Assembly: GCA_012656075.1 (NCBI GenBank) | Contig: JAAKBF010000014.1 | Coordinates: 496,001 to 560,000, forward strand | Origin: Phytophthora hibernalis | Lineage: Eukaryota > Oomycota > Peronosporomycetes > Peronosporales > Peronosporaceae | Reading direction: 5' to 3' | Length of the DNA: 64,000 nt | Shown here: positions 10,843 through 22,430 of the stretch, piece by piece | How positions within the stretch are numbered: position 1 is the first letter of the stretch | Layout of the letters: each line of letters starts with the position of its first letter | The notes under the pieces: model-generated | The model's database searches: none | What the model saw: the letters and a program-made list of their open reading frames with translations, nothing else | Told to the model about the DNA's origin: nothing | Made by a program: the position numbers and the translations under genes

Positions 10843-12657
10843 ATGACACTGCAATCGGTGGTTCCACCGAAGCTGCCCATCAGCGAGATGGCTGTAGCTC
10901 GCACTCCCCAGGTGATGCGGTTGGCCACGATGACTTACGATGAACGCTCTCCACGATTTTTGCGTCACCTGCAGGATCTCGACCATCCAAGCAAGAAGAA
11001 CTGGACGACCGTCGAGCGCATTTGCTTCGAGATGACGGGCACGGAAAAGGACTACGTGTCTGACGTCGCGGCGCTCGTGGATCGCTTTCTCGACCCCTTG
11101 GCCGCGTTTGCGGGGAACTACTACATACTGAAAGAGGAGCTACCAGCATTCACAGCACTCGCTGCGCCGCCCACTTCATTCTCGGGGTTCACAGAGAGCT
11201 GCTTAAGCTTTGGAACCGCCGCTCCAACAACGCCGCTTTTCAACTTTTCCAAAGCACTGAACGCGCTGGAGGCTGGATCGGGACCACTAGAAGCAGTGAC
11301 CCGTGTTACAAAGGCGTTTGCCTACACCGTTGACTACATGAAAGTGTACGCGATATACTGCTCCAATTACTTGCCTGCGACGGAGGAGCTCAAGTCTCAT
11401 GCCAAGCTTCTTGACGCCTTCACGCTAACTCAAGCTGACTGTGGCCAGTCTCCGTTTGACGCGATATCCGACCTCATCAAGCCTGTGCAGCGTATCTGCC
11501 GCTACTCATTGCTCTTCCGTTCTCTAGTGCAAAACGCCACAAGCCCAGAGGAAGTTCTTCTTTCACAGCAGGCACTCAAGAGTGTGCAGCACGTGTCCGA
11601 TCTGGTAAATGCTCGTGTTCGTGATGCAGAGAACAACGTGCGTCTGGTGAGCCTGAACGACAGTATTGACAACGCCAAGCTCTCTGCTAAGCTAGAGTTG
11701 CTGCGTCCTGGACGCACATTGATCAGCGAGATGCCGGCCGCCGTGCAGGTAATGGATCGCCGTGAGCGTCTAGCACGTGCACTCCACCTACGTGCAGTAC
11801 GAAATGTGCAACTGCGTTCATGCCAGCAAACGAGTGATACTTCTAGCTTGAACAGTGAGGTAGAGCTGCTAAGCGGATCCAACAGTGTGCACGATGGAGA
11901 CGCGTCCGCTTTACGTGAAAGTCTCAGTTCAAGCGGCCACGAGCGCAACAAGGACCGACAGCGAGTTATCCTGCTGTCTGACGCGCTACTGATCGCCAAT
12001 AAGGGTAGCTGCCGTCTTCGCGTCCGCCGGCATATTTGCCTCTCTTGCGCTACAGTTGTTGAAGCTAACCAGACTGACGACACCGCTCCCCATGGCGCGT
12101 GCTCGAAGTCTTTCGCTCTCTTGGCATCGAAGACCGGATGCTGCAACTGCCACAATCTCAGTCCATGTACGCTCAAGAGACCGGTAAAGAGGCGCTACTC
12201 GCTGTCAAGAAGTACGTCATTGCCCGCAGTCGATACGCAGGAGGCTGACTCAGCAGATGTATCTTCTCCTGCTTCTCCTCGACGAAGATTTTGCCGAACT
12301 GCCCGTCAGTACATCGTACACTGCGAAAGCGAACAAAAGAAAAAGGAGTTTATTGTACTGCTTCGTGGTACCATTGCGCGTTGTGCGCGTTCGGAGGAAC
12401 CGCCGCGCTCAAGCGTCAGTCTTGCCGCCACCAATCTGTCGGCAAAGTTGTGGCAGTCGATCAGGCAGCGTGACTTCTCACAGACTCTGTCCGCGGGTTA
12501 CAGTAATTTGCTCCGTCGCCGTGCGAACGCTATGTCGACATCCTGCACCGACGTAGAGGTCAACGGAAGCACCGAGGAGTCGAACTCCGACGAACCTCCT
12601 CCACAGACAGAGCGTCTGCTTCGATCCTCCCGGTTGGCAACGTCTGGAGCTGCGTAG
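10843..12657 (+). CDS. DH-PH Rho guanine-nucleotide exchange factor
   Basis: 604 residues. A Dbl-homology domain spans roughly residues 55-270. Its CR1 helix reads VERICFEMTGTEKDYVSDV (about 57-75), and its CR3 helix, DLIKPVQRICRYSLLFRSL (about 210-228), carries the invariant KPVQRI..Y core that contacts the GTPase. A PH-like segment follows (about 370-520): RVILLSDALLIANKG, then RQYIVHCESEQKKKEFIVLLRGTI. The PH domain is split by a Ser/Cys-rich insert (about 400-480). The tail is Ser-rich. DH-PH proteins activate Rho/Rac/Cdc42-type GTPases at membranes to control actin and polarity; the particular GTPase cannot be told from sequence. The frame is intact. The neighbouring transposon begins only about 70 bases after the stop. 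Confidence 0.92.
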   Translation: MTLQSVVPPKLPISEMAVARTPQVMRLATMTYDERSPRFLRHLQDLDHPSKKNWTTVERICFEMTGTEKDYVSDVAALVDRFLDPLAAFAGNYYILKEELPAFTALAAPPTSFSGFTESCLSFGTAAPTTPLFNFSKALNALEAGSGPLEAVTRVTKAFAYTVDYMKVYAIYCSNYLPATEELKSHAKLLDAFTLTQADCGQSPFDAISDLIKPVQRICRYSLLFRSLVQNATSPEEVLLSQQALKSVQHVSDLVNARVRDAENNVRLVSLNDSIDNAKLSAKLELLRPGRTLISEMPAAVQVMDRRERLARALHLRAVRNVQLRSCQQTSDTSSLNSEVELLSGSNSVHDGDASALRESLSSSGHERNKDRQRVILLSDALLIANKGSCRLRVRRHICLSCATVVEANQTDDTAPHGACSKSFALLASKTGCCNCHNLSPCTLKRPVKRRYSLSRSTSLPAVDTQEADSADVSSPASPRRRFCRTARQYIVHCESEQKKKEFIVLLRGTIARCARSEEPPRSSVSLAATNLSAKLWQSIRQRDFSQTLSAGYSNLLRRRANAMSTSCTDVEVNGSTEESNSDEPPPQTERLLRSSRLATSGAA

Positions 12658-12697
12658 CAATAACACTTTTTGGATATAATACCTCCGCAAAGCCCCT

Positions 12698-12712
12698 TGA
12701 AACAGCCCCTAA
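12698..12712 (-). repeat. Terminus of a GGGGCTGTTTCA repeat family
   Basis: TGAAACAGCCCCTAA, the reverse complement of the motif seen at 15884, 28239 and 47731. The flanking TAA/TTA trinucleotide fits the 3-bp target duplication known for PIF/Harbinger elements. Confidence 0.5.
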
Positions 12713-12724
12713 GAAATAGCCCCT

Positions 12725-12757
12725 TTGCGCAAGTTATTCCCGCCGATTAACTTTATC
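12725..12757 (+). repeat. Left terminal inverted repeat of the Harbinger element
   Basis: Begins TTGCGCAAGTTATTCCCGCC and is perfectly complementary, over 33 bases, to 16017-16049. The outermost 8 bases TTGCGCAA are themselves palindromic. A clear target duplication outside the repeats was not found. Confidence 0.9.
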
Positions 12758-12804
12758 CTGACTTGAAAAGTCAGGATTTTTTCAGGAATAACTTCTTAGC
12801 CACT

Positions 12805-12992
12805 GGAGCGATTCCCGCAGAGGTTTTAGAAGGAATAAAAATTCCAAACAAGAAAGGATGGCGTTTGGAAAATAAATGCATAAACCGGACAATCAGGTCT
12901 GGGACAGCCAATCACACGACAGGAATAAAATCCGGCGGAGGGGGCACTCCGCCAGATTTTATTCCTTCCAAAACCTCTGCGGGAATCGCTCC
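12805..12992. mobile_element. 188-bp MITE nested inside the Harbinger left end
   Basis: Perfectly or nearly perfectly inverted ends of 36 bases beginning GGAGCGATTCCCGCAGAGG, with one mismatch. The copy is flanked on both sides by ACT (12802-12804 and 12993-12995), a 3-bp target duplication. The uninterrupted counterpart of the target is visible in the right arm of the host transposon (about 15.96-15.98 kb). It has no coding capacity and so must have been mobilised in trans. Confidence 0.85.
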
Positions 12993-13268
12993 ACTGAATG
13001 AAGTGTATTCAGCCTAAGGCCCATTCCTAACCGGACGAAGTGCCTGTCATCAGTGCCAGAGGGTTAGGAGACCCGTGTGGATGGCACCCCGGTCAGGAAC
13101 GGTTCGTTCCACGCCGCCGTGCCAGTGCATTGTAATTATTGTCAAACCTGCGGCTCGGTTCAACGCATGCTCCCATGAAGCTGGTGGACGAGCTCCTTCG
13201 ATAGTGAAGCGGGCTCTGTTTGTGCCTCTCGTCATTCTGACTTTGGAATTGCAGAAACCAGATAGAAG

Positions 13269-14280
13269 ATGGAGAGCGCGGATTGCGAGGCCAGCGTCGA
13301 TGAGACGGCCTGCTCGTCTTCACGACTATTGAGGTGGACTGTGAAGAAGCCCCACCAACCACGGACGACTACACGCAGTGGATCGTCGAGCAGCTCAGGA
13401 AGAAGTGCACAAGTCGAAAGCTGCGCGTCAGCCGCAAGACGCCAGCAGAGGAGCGTATCAAGAAGCTGGTAGCTTTCGACGAGTACCAGCTGAGCCTGAT
13501 TGCTGAGGTTGTGGAGTCCGCTCCCCTGTCAAAGACCAGTACTGGTCCCCACTCGAAGCATTGCTGCGCGCGTGTACTCACGATGGTTTTCTCGGATGCG
13601 TACTCACTTCGCGGAAACGGGAGGAAGGGTGACGCGGCAGCAGCTTGATGCTGGAGAGACGCATGTCAACTCGGTGTTCTGGCAAGACTTCACGCTCGAT
13701 TTCAACTCGAACCGTACGGACTTCAATCGTCGTCCACAGTGCGAGTGCCCGGATCAGGAGCTTGACCCTCTGTGGTCGTCACCCACACGGCGGCGGAGCT
13801 GTATGATATATGGAGAGGGCCGTTCTATTGAAGTACGAGCGTGCATTGACGAACTTTACGAAATCCGGCGAGCATGACGATGACTTTTTCTCCTATTGCT
13901 CTGGATCGCTTGACGCGTTGTATCTTCGAGAGTGTCTGGAGCTGAAGCACGACTTGACCAACGTCGTCGAAGGAGGGATGCTACCAGAAGGTCAGTTTGA
14001 CTCGCTCAAGCGAGACAGCAGCAGCGGTACAGATCTGCAGTCGCCATCGTCGAAGAAGATGAAGATGATCTCCGCCGTCAAAGGCATCTCCGCGAAGCTT
14101 CTTGATGACTCAGCGTCTACTGTCGACTCGATTCTCAAGATGCACCTGTTGATTGAGCACGTCGACAACAGGATCGAAGGGTTGAAGGTCAAAGGCATCC
14201 GTGATGCGACACTGGAGCGTAGTGCGAACACGTACAGAGAGAAGCTGCATGCGATGGATGCTGCAAACCTGAGTGACTAG
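13269..14280 (+). pseudogene. Harbinger second ORF (DNA-binding/accessory protein)
   Basis: Reading moves through three frames: 13334-13560 (MDCEEAPPTTDDYTQWIVEQ), about 13.6-13.82 kb (HVNSVFWQDFTLDFNSNRTD) and 13810-14280. The last part ends with long amphipathic helices (LKMHLLIEHVDNRIEGLKVK) suited to oligomerisation. In this superfamily the second ORF is a Myb/SANT-like protein that helps bring transposase to DNA in the nucleus. I infer that role from position between the inverted repeats; the Myb tryptophans are not clear here. At least two frameshifts break it. Confidence 0.6.
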
Positions 14281-14413
14281 TAAGCGAGCAACGCTAACTT
14301 CTGCTAACACGATCTGCAATTCAAACCTCATCTACCAATCTTGTTATGATTTTAATCAACACTTGAGGATGAAGTATCACGACGGGCTGTGGAACTTGTA
14401 CGTAGAGTACCCG

Positions 14414-15677
14414 TCACTGCTGTCTGGCTTGAGCTGGTGCCTTTATGCGAACGTTGTACTGAGGACGCGAAGTACTGCCTATTTGAGCAACGATAGCGTT
14501 TCGGAGCAGCTCCGACTCAACGCGGCGTTCGACGTCAAGCTGAGTGGGATCGTACATGCGACGAAAACCAGACGCATGTTGAGCTTCTTGAAGTGGCGTT
14601 GCATGTGCTACAGAGCTGTTTGCGCGTAGTTCTGCGAGAGCGGTGACCAGATCCTCATCGGTTTCTACGTCAGCATCATTGCCCTGACGAAGACGTTCGT
14701 TAATGCACCAGTTGTGGAGAATACAAGCCACGTGAACCACTTTGCCGATGTTCTTCATAGGGGCTCTTAAAAATGTGCCACTTGTTCACCAACAGCCCGA
14801 ACGCCATTTCAACACGAATTCGCAGCTGACTCAGGTGGAGGTTGAAGCTGTCTCTACTGGAGGTAGTCGTGTTCGGTCGAGTGAACGGCGTCAGAAGCGT
14901 GTTACTGTTTGTATAGGCATTATCACCAACGAGATACAAACCTCGTGAGACACGCTCTGAAAGATGGGAAAGTTTCCATCGAAGATAAGCGATTGAGTCT
15001 CCCATCCCACCAGGAGAAGCACTGTTTACAGCAGTGAATCGATTGTGGCTATTGACACAGGCTTGCACGTTGAAATCGTACCGCTGATCGTGGCCCGAAA
15101 AGAAGGACGCAACCGGGCCAACTTGACTTCTCCGAGGCACTTGAATAGGGCACAGCCACCCGTCAATCGCTCCAACATAACCTCGCATGATTCCCTCGTT
15201 GCTGAGAGCTTGAAACGACCATGCGGACTGCCGCTGTTCTGACTCCGTGATCGGAAACCGTAGCTGTAACTTGTTGTTTGCTTTAATAGCATCCATGACG
15301 GCATGAACACTCGTGTAGAACGCGGAGGTGCTCACACCGGACACCATGCAAACCGGGTGGTACGAGTACCCAGCCAGCCACGACAGACACAGCTGGACCT
15401 TGTTGACAGGCGAAATGGGCGCGACACCAGTGCGTCGTTGAGACTGTAGCGCGTCGGCCTGTAAAATCGGTGCTAGTAGACGAACGAGGCCCTCAAAACT
15501 GCGGAAGGACATCCGGTAGTACTGGCAGAATTGACCTTCGTTCAGCAACAACTGGGATTTATACCGCCAGTCCAATCGTCTCCTCCCCAAGCACGGCCCA
15601 CGCTCGTCTAACCACAGGAAGTAGGCGACTACGTGTAGAGTGGCAAGAAGAACTATCGCTTCACAACTCTTTTGCAT
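14414..15677 (-). pseudogene. PIF/Harbinger DDE transposase
   Basis: Starts at 15677 and runs about 310 residues before a frame change near 14.75 kb. The catalytic triad is visible: first Asp in YVGAIDGWLCPIQVP, second Asp in YLVGDNAYTNSN, and Glu in LRIRVEMAFGLLVNKWHIF. All three are present. After the shift, the C-terminus continues in frame 14414-14758 with VVHVACILHNWCINE, the conserved HNWC segment. The N-terminal part (about residues 55-130) has the helix-rich LCLSWLAGYSYHPVCMVSGVS segment of DDE_Tnp_4 proteins. It would cut and paste the element through its 33-bp ends. One frameshift separates it from function. Confidence 0.92.
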
Positions 15678-15883
15678 CTTGGCGGGAAAAGGAAATGGCG
15701 AGTAAAGTATCGGTGCCTATTGTAAGATACTTATCCTGGCGCCTGGCACTCGCCTTTGCCATGGCACTTCCTGCTGTCATCCATGACATACAGTCACCTA
15801 ACCCGGGGTGGTCATTAACCAATCACAGGAGTTCATGGCACTGATGGCAGGCACTTCATCCGGTTAAGAATGAGCCTTATTTA

Positions 15884-15945
15884 AGGGGCTGTTTCATTTC
15901 CGGAATATCTGGAATAAGAATAGCAAAAATATTCCAACCTAACCC
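15884..15945 (+). repeat. Harbinger-related repeat block (GGGGCTGTTTCATTT plus conserved internal segment)
   Basis: Contains AGGGGCTGTTTCATTTC and then ATATCTGGAATAAGAATAGC. The second segment recurs at 47697, next to another GGGGCTG terminus at 47731, but in different relative arrangement. These are dispersed relics of one repeat family. Confidence 0.55.
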
Positions 15946-16016
15946 TTAGGCTGAATACACTTCATTCATTGGCTAAGATGTTATTCCTGGAGTAAAGTTA
16001 TTTTAAGTTTTCAAGT

Positions 16017-16049
16017 GATAAAGTTAATCGGCGGGAATAACTTGCGCAA
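16017..16049 (-). repeat. Right terminal inverted repeat of the Harbinger element
   Basis: Exact reverse complement of 12725-12757, ending AACTTGCGCAA at 16049. Confidence 0.9.
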
Positions 16050-16479
16050 GTTGATATCAAGTTGGTGGCCTCAAAGCGAGCGTAATGAGCCAGCGCAGTG
16101 GAGGGCAAGGGGGATCAGCGGGGGGACCAAACCTGCAGTTCCAGCGAACACATTGCGGAGGAACTCGGCGGGGTGATGCCCCTGGCTGTGAAAGAGCGGC
16201 TAGAGGCGATGCTGAGCGATGCGCCTGCGTGGCACCACGCTTCCGCGCCTGACAGACGTTTTCGAAATGAGACGGCGTCAAACAAAAGATTATTAATGAA
16301 CCTAAGTGCGAATCGCGATTTAAGCACACCATGGCAAAGAGGGGCGTCTCCTCTCCGTTTGAGCCCTTGCACGACTTCTGGAACATCAATTTCGTACTTC
16401 GTCATTTTAGCTGCATCAGGCCAACTCTGCTTCACTTGCGGGACCGTTTCGGAACTGGGGGTCTTCTTCTTCGACACTT

Positions 16480-16827
16480 CTACCAGTTGGCCTTTGCGGT
16501 GGCTGCCATGGTGGCACGGTGCTCTTTACGAGCTTGCTTGGCTGTCTTGGCATCGCCTTCTTGTTGCTTGCTTGGGGCTGCGTAGATGGGATCGCCCTGA
16601 AGCTCATCCGGCACGTACGGACGGATTTTCTTGTGCATATCCATCATTTTCTCGGGGTTCATTGGCGGCGGGCTGAGGTCTTCTAGGAAGTGATTGAGCA
16701 TGCGAATCACTTTGACGCTCTCTGTCAGGACACCGTCAACTTTGCGCTGTCGAGGACGCCACTGCTTCTCTCGCTGACCAGGTAAGCCTCCCGCGCGTGG
16801 CATCCCCTTGTTCTCGCCGATGGTCAT
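16480..16827 (-). CDS. Hypothetical basic protein, possibly a gene fragment
   Basis: 115 residues from a good ATG at 16827: MTIGENKGMPRAGGLP, a charged helix (RKVDGVLTESVKVIRMLNHFL) and a Lys/Ala-rich C-terminus. A second open frame in the same direction (16115-16477) begins KKKTPSSETVPQVKQSW and could be its continuation after a frameshift or an unseen intron. No family is recognised. The composition is soluble and cytoplasmic or nuclear-like. It sits between two repeats and may be a retroelement relic rather than a host gene. Confidence 0.35.
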   Translation of the reverse strand: MTIGENKGMPRAGGLPGQREKQWRPRQRKVDGVLTESVKVIRMLNHFLEDLSPPPMNPEKMMDMHKKIRPYVPDELQGDPIYAAPSKQQEGDAKTAKQARKEHRATMAATAKANW

Positions 16828-17031
16828 CTAACCCGCCGCATGTGTGCACTTAACAGCTTCCCGTTGTGCCCCTACAGCCACCGCCGTCTCATCGAGCTGG
16901 TTCTTCCCAGCGAGCTTATTTGCTCCACAAGTGTCGTCGACTCCCTCGAGCGCTGTTGCAGGAGCGCTGTTTGTGCAACGTTGGACCTCCACGCCCAATT
17001 TTTTCGCTCGGACCCGCTGGTTGACTCATCG

Positions 17032-20000
17032 ATGGAGTCTCAAGATCTGGTCGACTTGACGAACTCGCTGGGCTCGCCGGAATCTTCCGTCGATGGGTAC
17101 AGCCGAACTCTTACGCCCGCTGCTGAGGGCGCACATGGTCTTCCGCAGGATGATACTTCGGCTCGGCCGGGATCGTCGGGTTCGTCAGTGGAACTCGCTG
17201 GTAGCTCAGCTACTCTAGCTGAGTCAGAGGGTGACTTGGCGAATCTCGCGGCAGGCGATTCCGCTGGCCTCGCTGGGATTCGTCGAGCTCTCGCTCAGCA
17301 AGGAGAAGAGCAGAGACAGCGTGATGCTTCTCTCGCTCAGCTGGTCTCGTTTCTACTGATCAGTTCTCCTCCACCCGCCGACGCTTCAACTCTCCAGGCT
17401 ATTCTTGGGGCAAAATCGCCAGCTTCCATCTTGACTGCGTTGCAACGTGATGTTGTGCCTCTCCCGGATGTGTCTGCCGAAATCGCCGAGCTTCGGACCA
17501 AGCTCGCCAAGTACTGAGCGAGTGGCTTCTGCTCTTACAAGAGAATGGAGTCGGCGATCGCTGAGTCGGCCTCTTTGCGCCACCAGCTAGGTACCGTCAC
17601 CAAAGAGCTGGGGATTTATCGCTCGGGTTCTCTGCGTATGACTGAGCTAACATAGTCGTTCAATAAGACGATCGCCCAGCTCATGGCTGAATCCCGGACC
17701 GTTATTGCTCAGCAATGCGACCGTACTCGTGCTGCCGAAGCGACCATTCGGAAGCTTCAGGTTGAGCTCGAGAATCGTGATCGGACTTGCGCAAGCCTGG
17801 GTCAAAAGATTATCGAGATCAAGGCGGAGTTCACCACTCTTCACGGATTGGCTTCGACATACTATCGTCAACTCCAGGAGGTCACAGTCTTGCTTTGCTC
17901 CGGTGGTGATCACGCCCTCCGAGAAGCTCGTCGAACGAACGAGTCGCGGCGGAGCACCATCCTACGGCAGAAGCGTGTTATCGCTCTTCGCGGTCGCTAC
18001 CCCGTCTACGACTTGCACTTGGCTGTCGCTGCTCTGGATGGAGTTGATGTCCCGGATTGGATCCTAGGGAACGTTCGCCTCTGTCGTCTACTCGCCGACC
18101 GTTTCCCCGAATCGTTGGAGCTTCGTTTATCGCGTCGGCCCTGCGATGTTACTCTCTCTCTCCGCCCAGCGAGCTTTTCGAGCGGAGTATCTTCGGGCTC
18201 AGCGGTTCCAACTTCGGCGACCTCGTCTAATGTAACCCCGGCGGGCGCAGCGTTGGTGGTTTCTCCGTCTTTCTCCGCGGTTTCACCTGCGACTTCGCCG
18301 AGTTCTTCACGCCACAAGCGGTCTAAGTCGAAGTCGCGCCACCGGAGACGCCGTTCCGTCTCTCCGCTAAGGAGCACGCCACTGAGGACATTGACTCCAG
18401 CCGAACGCCTCCGTCGGTATTCTTATCCGGCGAATTCAACGGTGGCCGGCCCGGCGGAGCCGGTCTAAGCGTGTTTCTCGCGACGAGTTTGAGCGCCCGT
18501 ACCTGGTGAGGAGGGCTTCGACGCATCAGCGACTTTGCTCCGGTCGGAAGAGGACGCCGATCATTCGTCTACGCGGCCTATTCCAGGGCGGCGTCGTCTC
18601 AGCTCTCCGGCGGCTGGTCTTAGCCGCGCCAACTCGAGCGGTTATTATCCCCAGCGACACTCGCTGAGTCCTCCTCACGACGAGGTTTCGGTCGAAGTTA
18701 AGGAGACTGATGTTCCCGTCGACGAGTCACCTGATCTCGGGGTCGATTCGTCGAGCTCCGTTGATCCGGACTTGGCGAGTTCGTCAGCCGTTTTGGTGAG
18801 TTTATCTCTGGCCACGAGCGCTTCACTCGGTGGTATAAGTTCTTCGCCAAGTCCAGCATCTGGATCTGTGGCCTCCACTGACCCATCGATAGAGTCGACC
18901 CCAGCAGTGATTTCGTCGAGTTCGTCTACCTCCGTGGCGACTCCTTCGCTGAGTTCCGTAGTCTCCGTTCCGGCTTCGACTAGCCCGACGGTGCCTCCTC
19001 CTCTCGGGTCCCCTCGACGCCGCCCTTCCCGAGCAGCAGCAAAGAATTCTGCTTGCATTACTCATGCTGTCCTCTCCGAGTTAGACGTTCTTGGCGAAGA
19101 TACTTTGGATGGTTCGCCCAGTCCAGCTTCGCCGAAGGTTGCAGGATCCATCCCTTCTGGTGAATTCGAGCTTGGAGTCCCGCCGAACCAGACCAGCGAT
19201 TGGCTGTCTACTTCTCAGCCGTCACCGGTTGGTTCTCCTGTGAGCTCATCGAACGGGATATTTTATCGAGATTTCCTTACGGACGTCGTGGCTGAAGATA
19301 TCTGTTCATCGTCAGCTAGCACCGTGGTCCTTACGGACCGGGCGCCTCCACGCGGTAAGCTACAGAGCTATGCCGACGCTCGTCGAAAAGCTCCACATTC
19401 TGTCAAGCGAGAGTGCACCGGCTCCTCGATCTAAGGGCTCGTCGAAGGAGCGAGCGGCTCCCAAGTCTTCTCGTCAGGCTACCAAGAAAGTCAAGAGCTC
19501 ATCGACCGTTAATGATCATGGTCCCAAGTCGTCGAGCAAGGTTGCCCCGGTCTCTCAGGCGGAAAAGCCTAAGGCTTCAGTACCCAAGACGGCACGGGTA
19601 GATGCTTCTGTCGCCCAGTCGCATGCGAAGGGAAAAGCCCCGGCTTCTTCCAAGCGTTGGACAGGTTCCAAATCGTCGAGATCGTCCAAGAAGATTCCAA
19701 GCGTTCCTTCGCCAAGTCAGCCTCCGACGACCCCTGGTATGGTGGAATTACCTGCACCGTTGAAGCTTCCAATCGCGATGCTGCGTGCTCGTGCGGAACA
19801 GGCGGTTGCGCGCGAGGCTCGGGAGACTCGTTCGATGCGTCAGACTCGTAGCGTGGAGTTCTTCCATTTGGGTCTGCTCGTTACTGGACGAAAATGTTGG
19901 CCTGTCGTTCCCCGGTCAAGATGCTGGATATCGGAGGCAAGTCAAGTGTGGCGCCGACGCCAACTACTCTCGATGGGCTTCGGAAGTGGATGGATGTGTT

Positions 20001-20805
20001 TAATCCGTCTCATCCATGCCAACAAGCCCTCGCCAAGTTCCCGGAGACTCCCATTTTTGTCTCGGCGAGCGAGATTGACGCAGCCCGCCAACGTCTGCAT
20101 TCCAAGAAGAAGTCGGCGAAATCGATGACTCCTTTGATGATCGTTTGCGACGCTTGGGCTCGTTTCTTGGGTGATAGTCGGGAATTCGACGAGTCTCAAC
20201 TTCATGACTCGCACCAAGATTTTCGTGGCTCTCTAGGAGAGGAATCACTGGATCGTGGATTCGAGTGTCTTGTTGGGTTTACACCCAGACCTGAATCCCG
20301 GTTCGCCCGTGTCGGAGTTCGCCGCTATCCACGTGTTGTGGGCGGTGTACACTCTTGAGCGTAAGCGCCGAGGCGACCTGTTGCGGATCGCCATGAAGTC
20401 TTACGTGGAGGCACTCCGGGCTGCGGTCAATCTCGCTCAGCTCGAGGCCCTTCGCCGAGTCTCGACTCCGAATCCTACTTTGAGCCCACGGTTCCAACGT
20501 ATTCGTTGATCAACCAGCCAATGTTACCGTCTCGTTCGAATTGGTTCGCTGAGCTCACGGACCTGAACGTTCAAGAACCCTGGCGAGTGTGGTGGGTGAC
20601 TCATCCAGAGTTGCACCCATACAACACGTGCTTCCGTCCGGTATTTTACCCCAGGTGATTTTTCCGACGGCGACGTCGAGAGGGCTTTGCAGGAGGACAC
20701 TGATCCCAACGAGCCTGAGCCTCCTGCTTGTGACGAGTGTTCGGCCTCCTGCTAATCGTGTTGATATCCACATTTTCGAGCAAATTTTCGACGAGGGCTA
20801 AGCAG
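17032..20805 (+). pseudogene. Ser-rich retroelement-associated protein, left copy
   Basis: One frame can be followed from MESQDLVDLTNSLGSPESS (17032) to 19434 through four in-frame stops (near 17515, 17653, 18466 and 18502), then through frame changes to about 20.8 kb. Order: Ser/Ala-rich disordered head; coiled coil (17.5-17.9 kb, AAEATIRKLQVELENRD); basic RS-like tract (HKRSKSKSRHRRRRSVS); very Ser/Pro-rich centre; Lys/Ser-rich stretch; conserved C-terminal domain with FNPSHPCQQALAKFPETP. That domain matches the right-hand copy (about 58.0 kb, YPNHPWQQVRSKLPENP). It is therefore a repeated, retroelement-linked family, possibly Gag-like. It is convergent with the pol gene that follows. Function unknown. 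Confidence 0.65.
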
Positions 20806-20981
20806 TCGTTTCGCTGAGACTCCTAGTTCGCCCCTGCGGTTTTCGATGAGTTTTGGTAGTTGTTTCTTTTTCTTCATGTAGTCCGTACTCATCCATCTCG
20901 TAATATCAAAAATATAAGTTGACGCAGTAGCTTTCGCTCACTCGACCTGCCTGCTTGTCTTCACAGGTCGGTGGTATTTTG

Positions 20982-22430
20982 TCATATGCAATAGCTTTTA
21001 ACACTCATCTGCAACTTGCACCATTTGCAGACGGTTTTCACGTTTCTTTTGTCGAAGATAGTCGAAGAGAGACCTCCACACGATAAATTTGACAGTGGTT
21101 CCCAGCTGGGTTCGTCATAGCCTACCCATTTTACCAGAAACCGGCGCTGGGCTCGGTCCGTACTCGTCGAGAGTGGCATTTCGTCCCTAAGGATGGCTTC
21201 GACTTCATATCAACCAGTCCGTTCGTCAGGCTCCCAGCTGTCTTCTGGCAGCGGTTCCTCGTCGAAATCCAATCGATCGGTTTCGCTGATTCCCTTGACT
21301 AGCGAAGTCGTAGGCCTTTCGCCTAGCTCGGTCACTTTCTTCAGTCTGGACACGTGGACTACTGGATAGAACCGGTAGCCGCTCTTGTCTGGCAACTTGA
21401 GCTCGTGGGCAAACTCCTTGATCTTCTGCTTGATCCGGAACGGACCATGCCATCGATGGGCTAACTTCTTCTTCAGGCCTGGTTTGACGCGCTCCATGAA
21501 CAGCCATACTTGGTCTCTAATCTTGAACAGAGACCGTTTTGGTTCGACGAGTCCGTCGCTATTGTTCGCTTCAGCTGTCTCCTTGCTCGTCGAGTCATTC
21601 GGTATGACTTTCTGCTTGCTCCGACTCAGCGAGTCGTTGTTCCTTTGCTCGCCGGGCTTTTTCCTCTAGATGGTACTCATAGGCTAGTTTGAGCGCTATT
21701 TCCCGTTGTCGGTTAGCTTCTCGACGCCATTTTGTGGCTTTTGCTGAGGTGGTTTGTTTCGCTGAGTCTTTCGAGACTCGGTGAATGGAGGATGTCATCG
21801 ATTTGAGTGTTGACTGGGAGTCCCAACCGTGCACTAAGTAGAATGGCGTTTCTCGCCGAGTCGAATCGAATCCCTCGGCTTGTTGATGGCATAGACTAGT
21901 TTCTCCGCGATGTCGTCCCAGTCAGCTTGAAGCGGGTCTTCCACGTAGACACCCACCGTTTGGATCATGGTCTTCACACTGCGTTCTTGCTGCCCGTTCG
22001 CTTGTGGTCGGTAACTCAGTGTAGCTCGAGACCTAGACTGCATCATCTCCGAGAAAGTCTGAAAGATTTCGCTCATAAATCTTGGGTCTCGGTCGTGTCG
22101 GATGAGCGATGGTGCGCCAAATCGACGGAATATGCACTCTTCGAATGCTTTAGCCACTTCGAGTGCTCCATTATCGCCCATCGCCTTAGCGATGACAAAC
22201 CCGCTGAAGTGATCTTGGAATAGCAGGAGAGCCGTGTTTCCTCGCTGAGTCTTCGGCAAGGGTGTAACGAAGTCCATCGACACAATCTGGAAAGGTCGAT
22301 CGGAGACGAAGTTACCTGGCGAATATCCGCGAAGTTGAGGCTTGCTCTTACTGGTGTTGCAATCTTCACAGGCTTGCACATGCTTGACCACATCGGCATA
22401 CAGACCGATCCAATAGTAATCGGCCTTCAC
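20982..22430 (-). pseudogene. Gypsy integrase with chromodomain
   Basis: The zinc-module end is visible at the start (YYWIGLYADVVKHVQACEDCN, with the CxxC of the HHCC finger). The catalytic core has all three acidic residues: VSMDFVTPLP, LIRHDRDPRFMSE and ANGQQERSVK, the last followed by a typical helix. The frame breaks near 21.83 kb. The C-terminal domain (HRWHGPFRIKQKI, FYPVVHVSRLK) resumes at 21497. The chromodomain, RRFLVKWVGYDEPSWEPLSN, follows in another frame. In chromoviruses this domain steers insertion to particular chromatin. At least two frameshifts inactivate it. Confidence 0.9.

Larger units (their letters stand above)
12725..16049. mobile_element. PIF/Harbinger DNA transposon
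   Basis: About 3.3 kb bounded by perfect 33-bp terminal inverted repeats (12725-12757 and 16017-16049). Inside are the two genes usual for this superfamily: a DDE transposase (minus) and a second DNA-binding protein (plus), here convergent. Subterminal sequences also match imperfectly: CTTAGCCAATGAATGAAGTG near 15.97 kb corresponds to the left side, where a MITE interrupts it. Both genes carry frameshifts, so the copy is not autonomous. Confidence 0.9.

Noticed and set aside
11502..12176. 224-residue minus-strand frame
   Set aside because: Shadow of the intact DH-PH gene; no homology.
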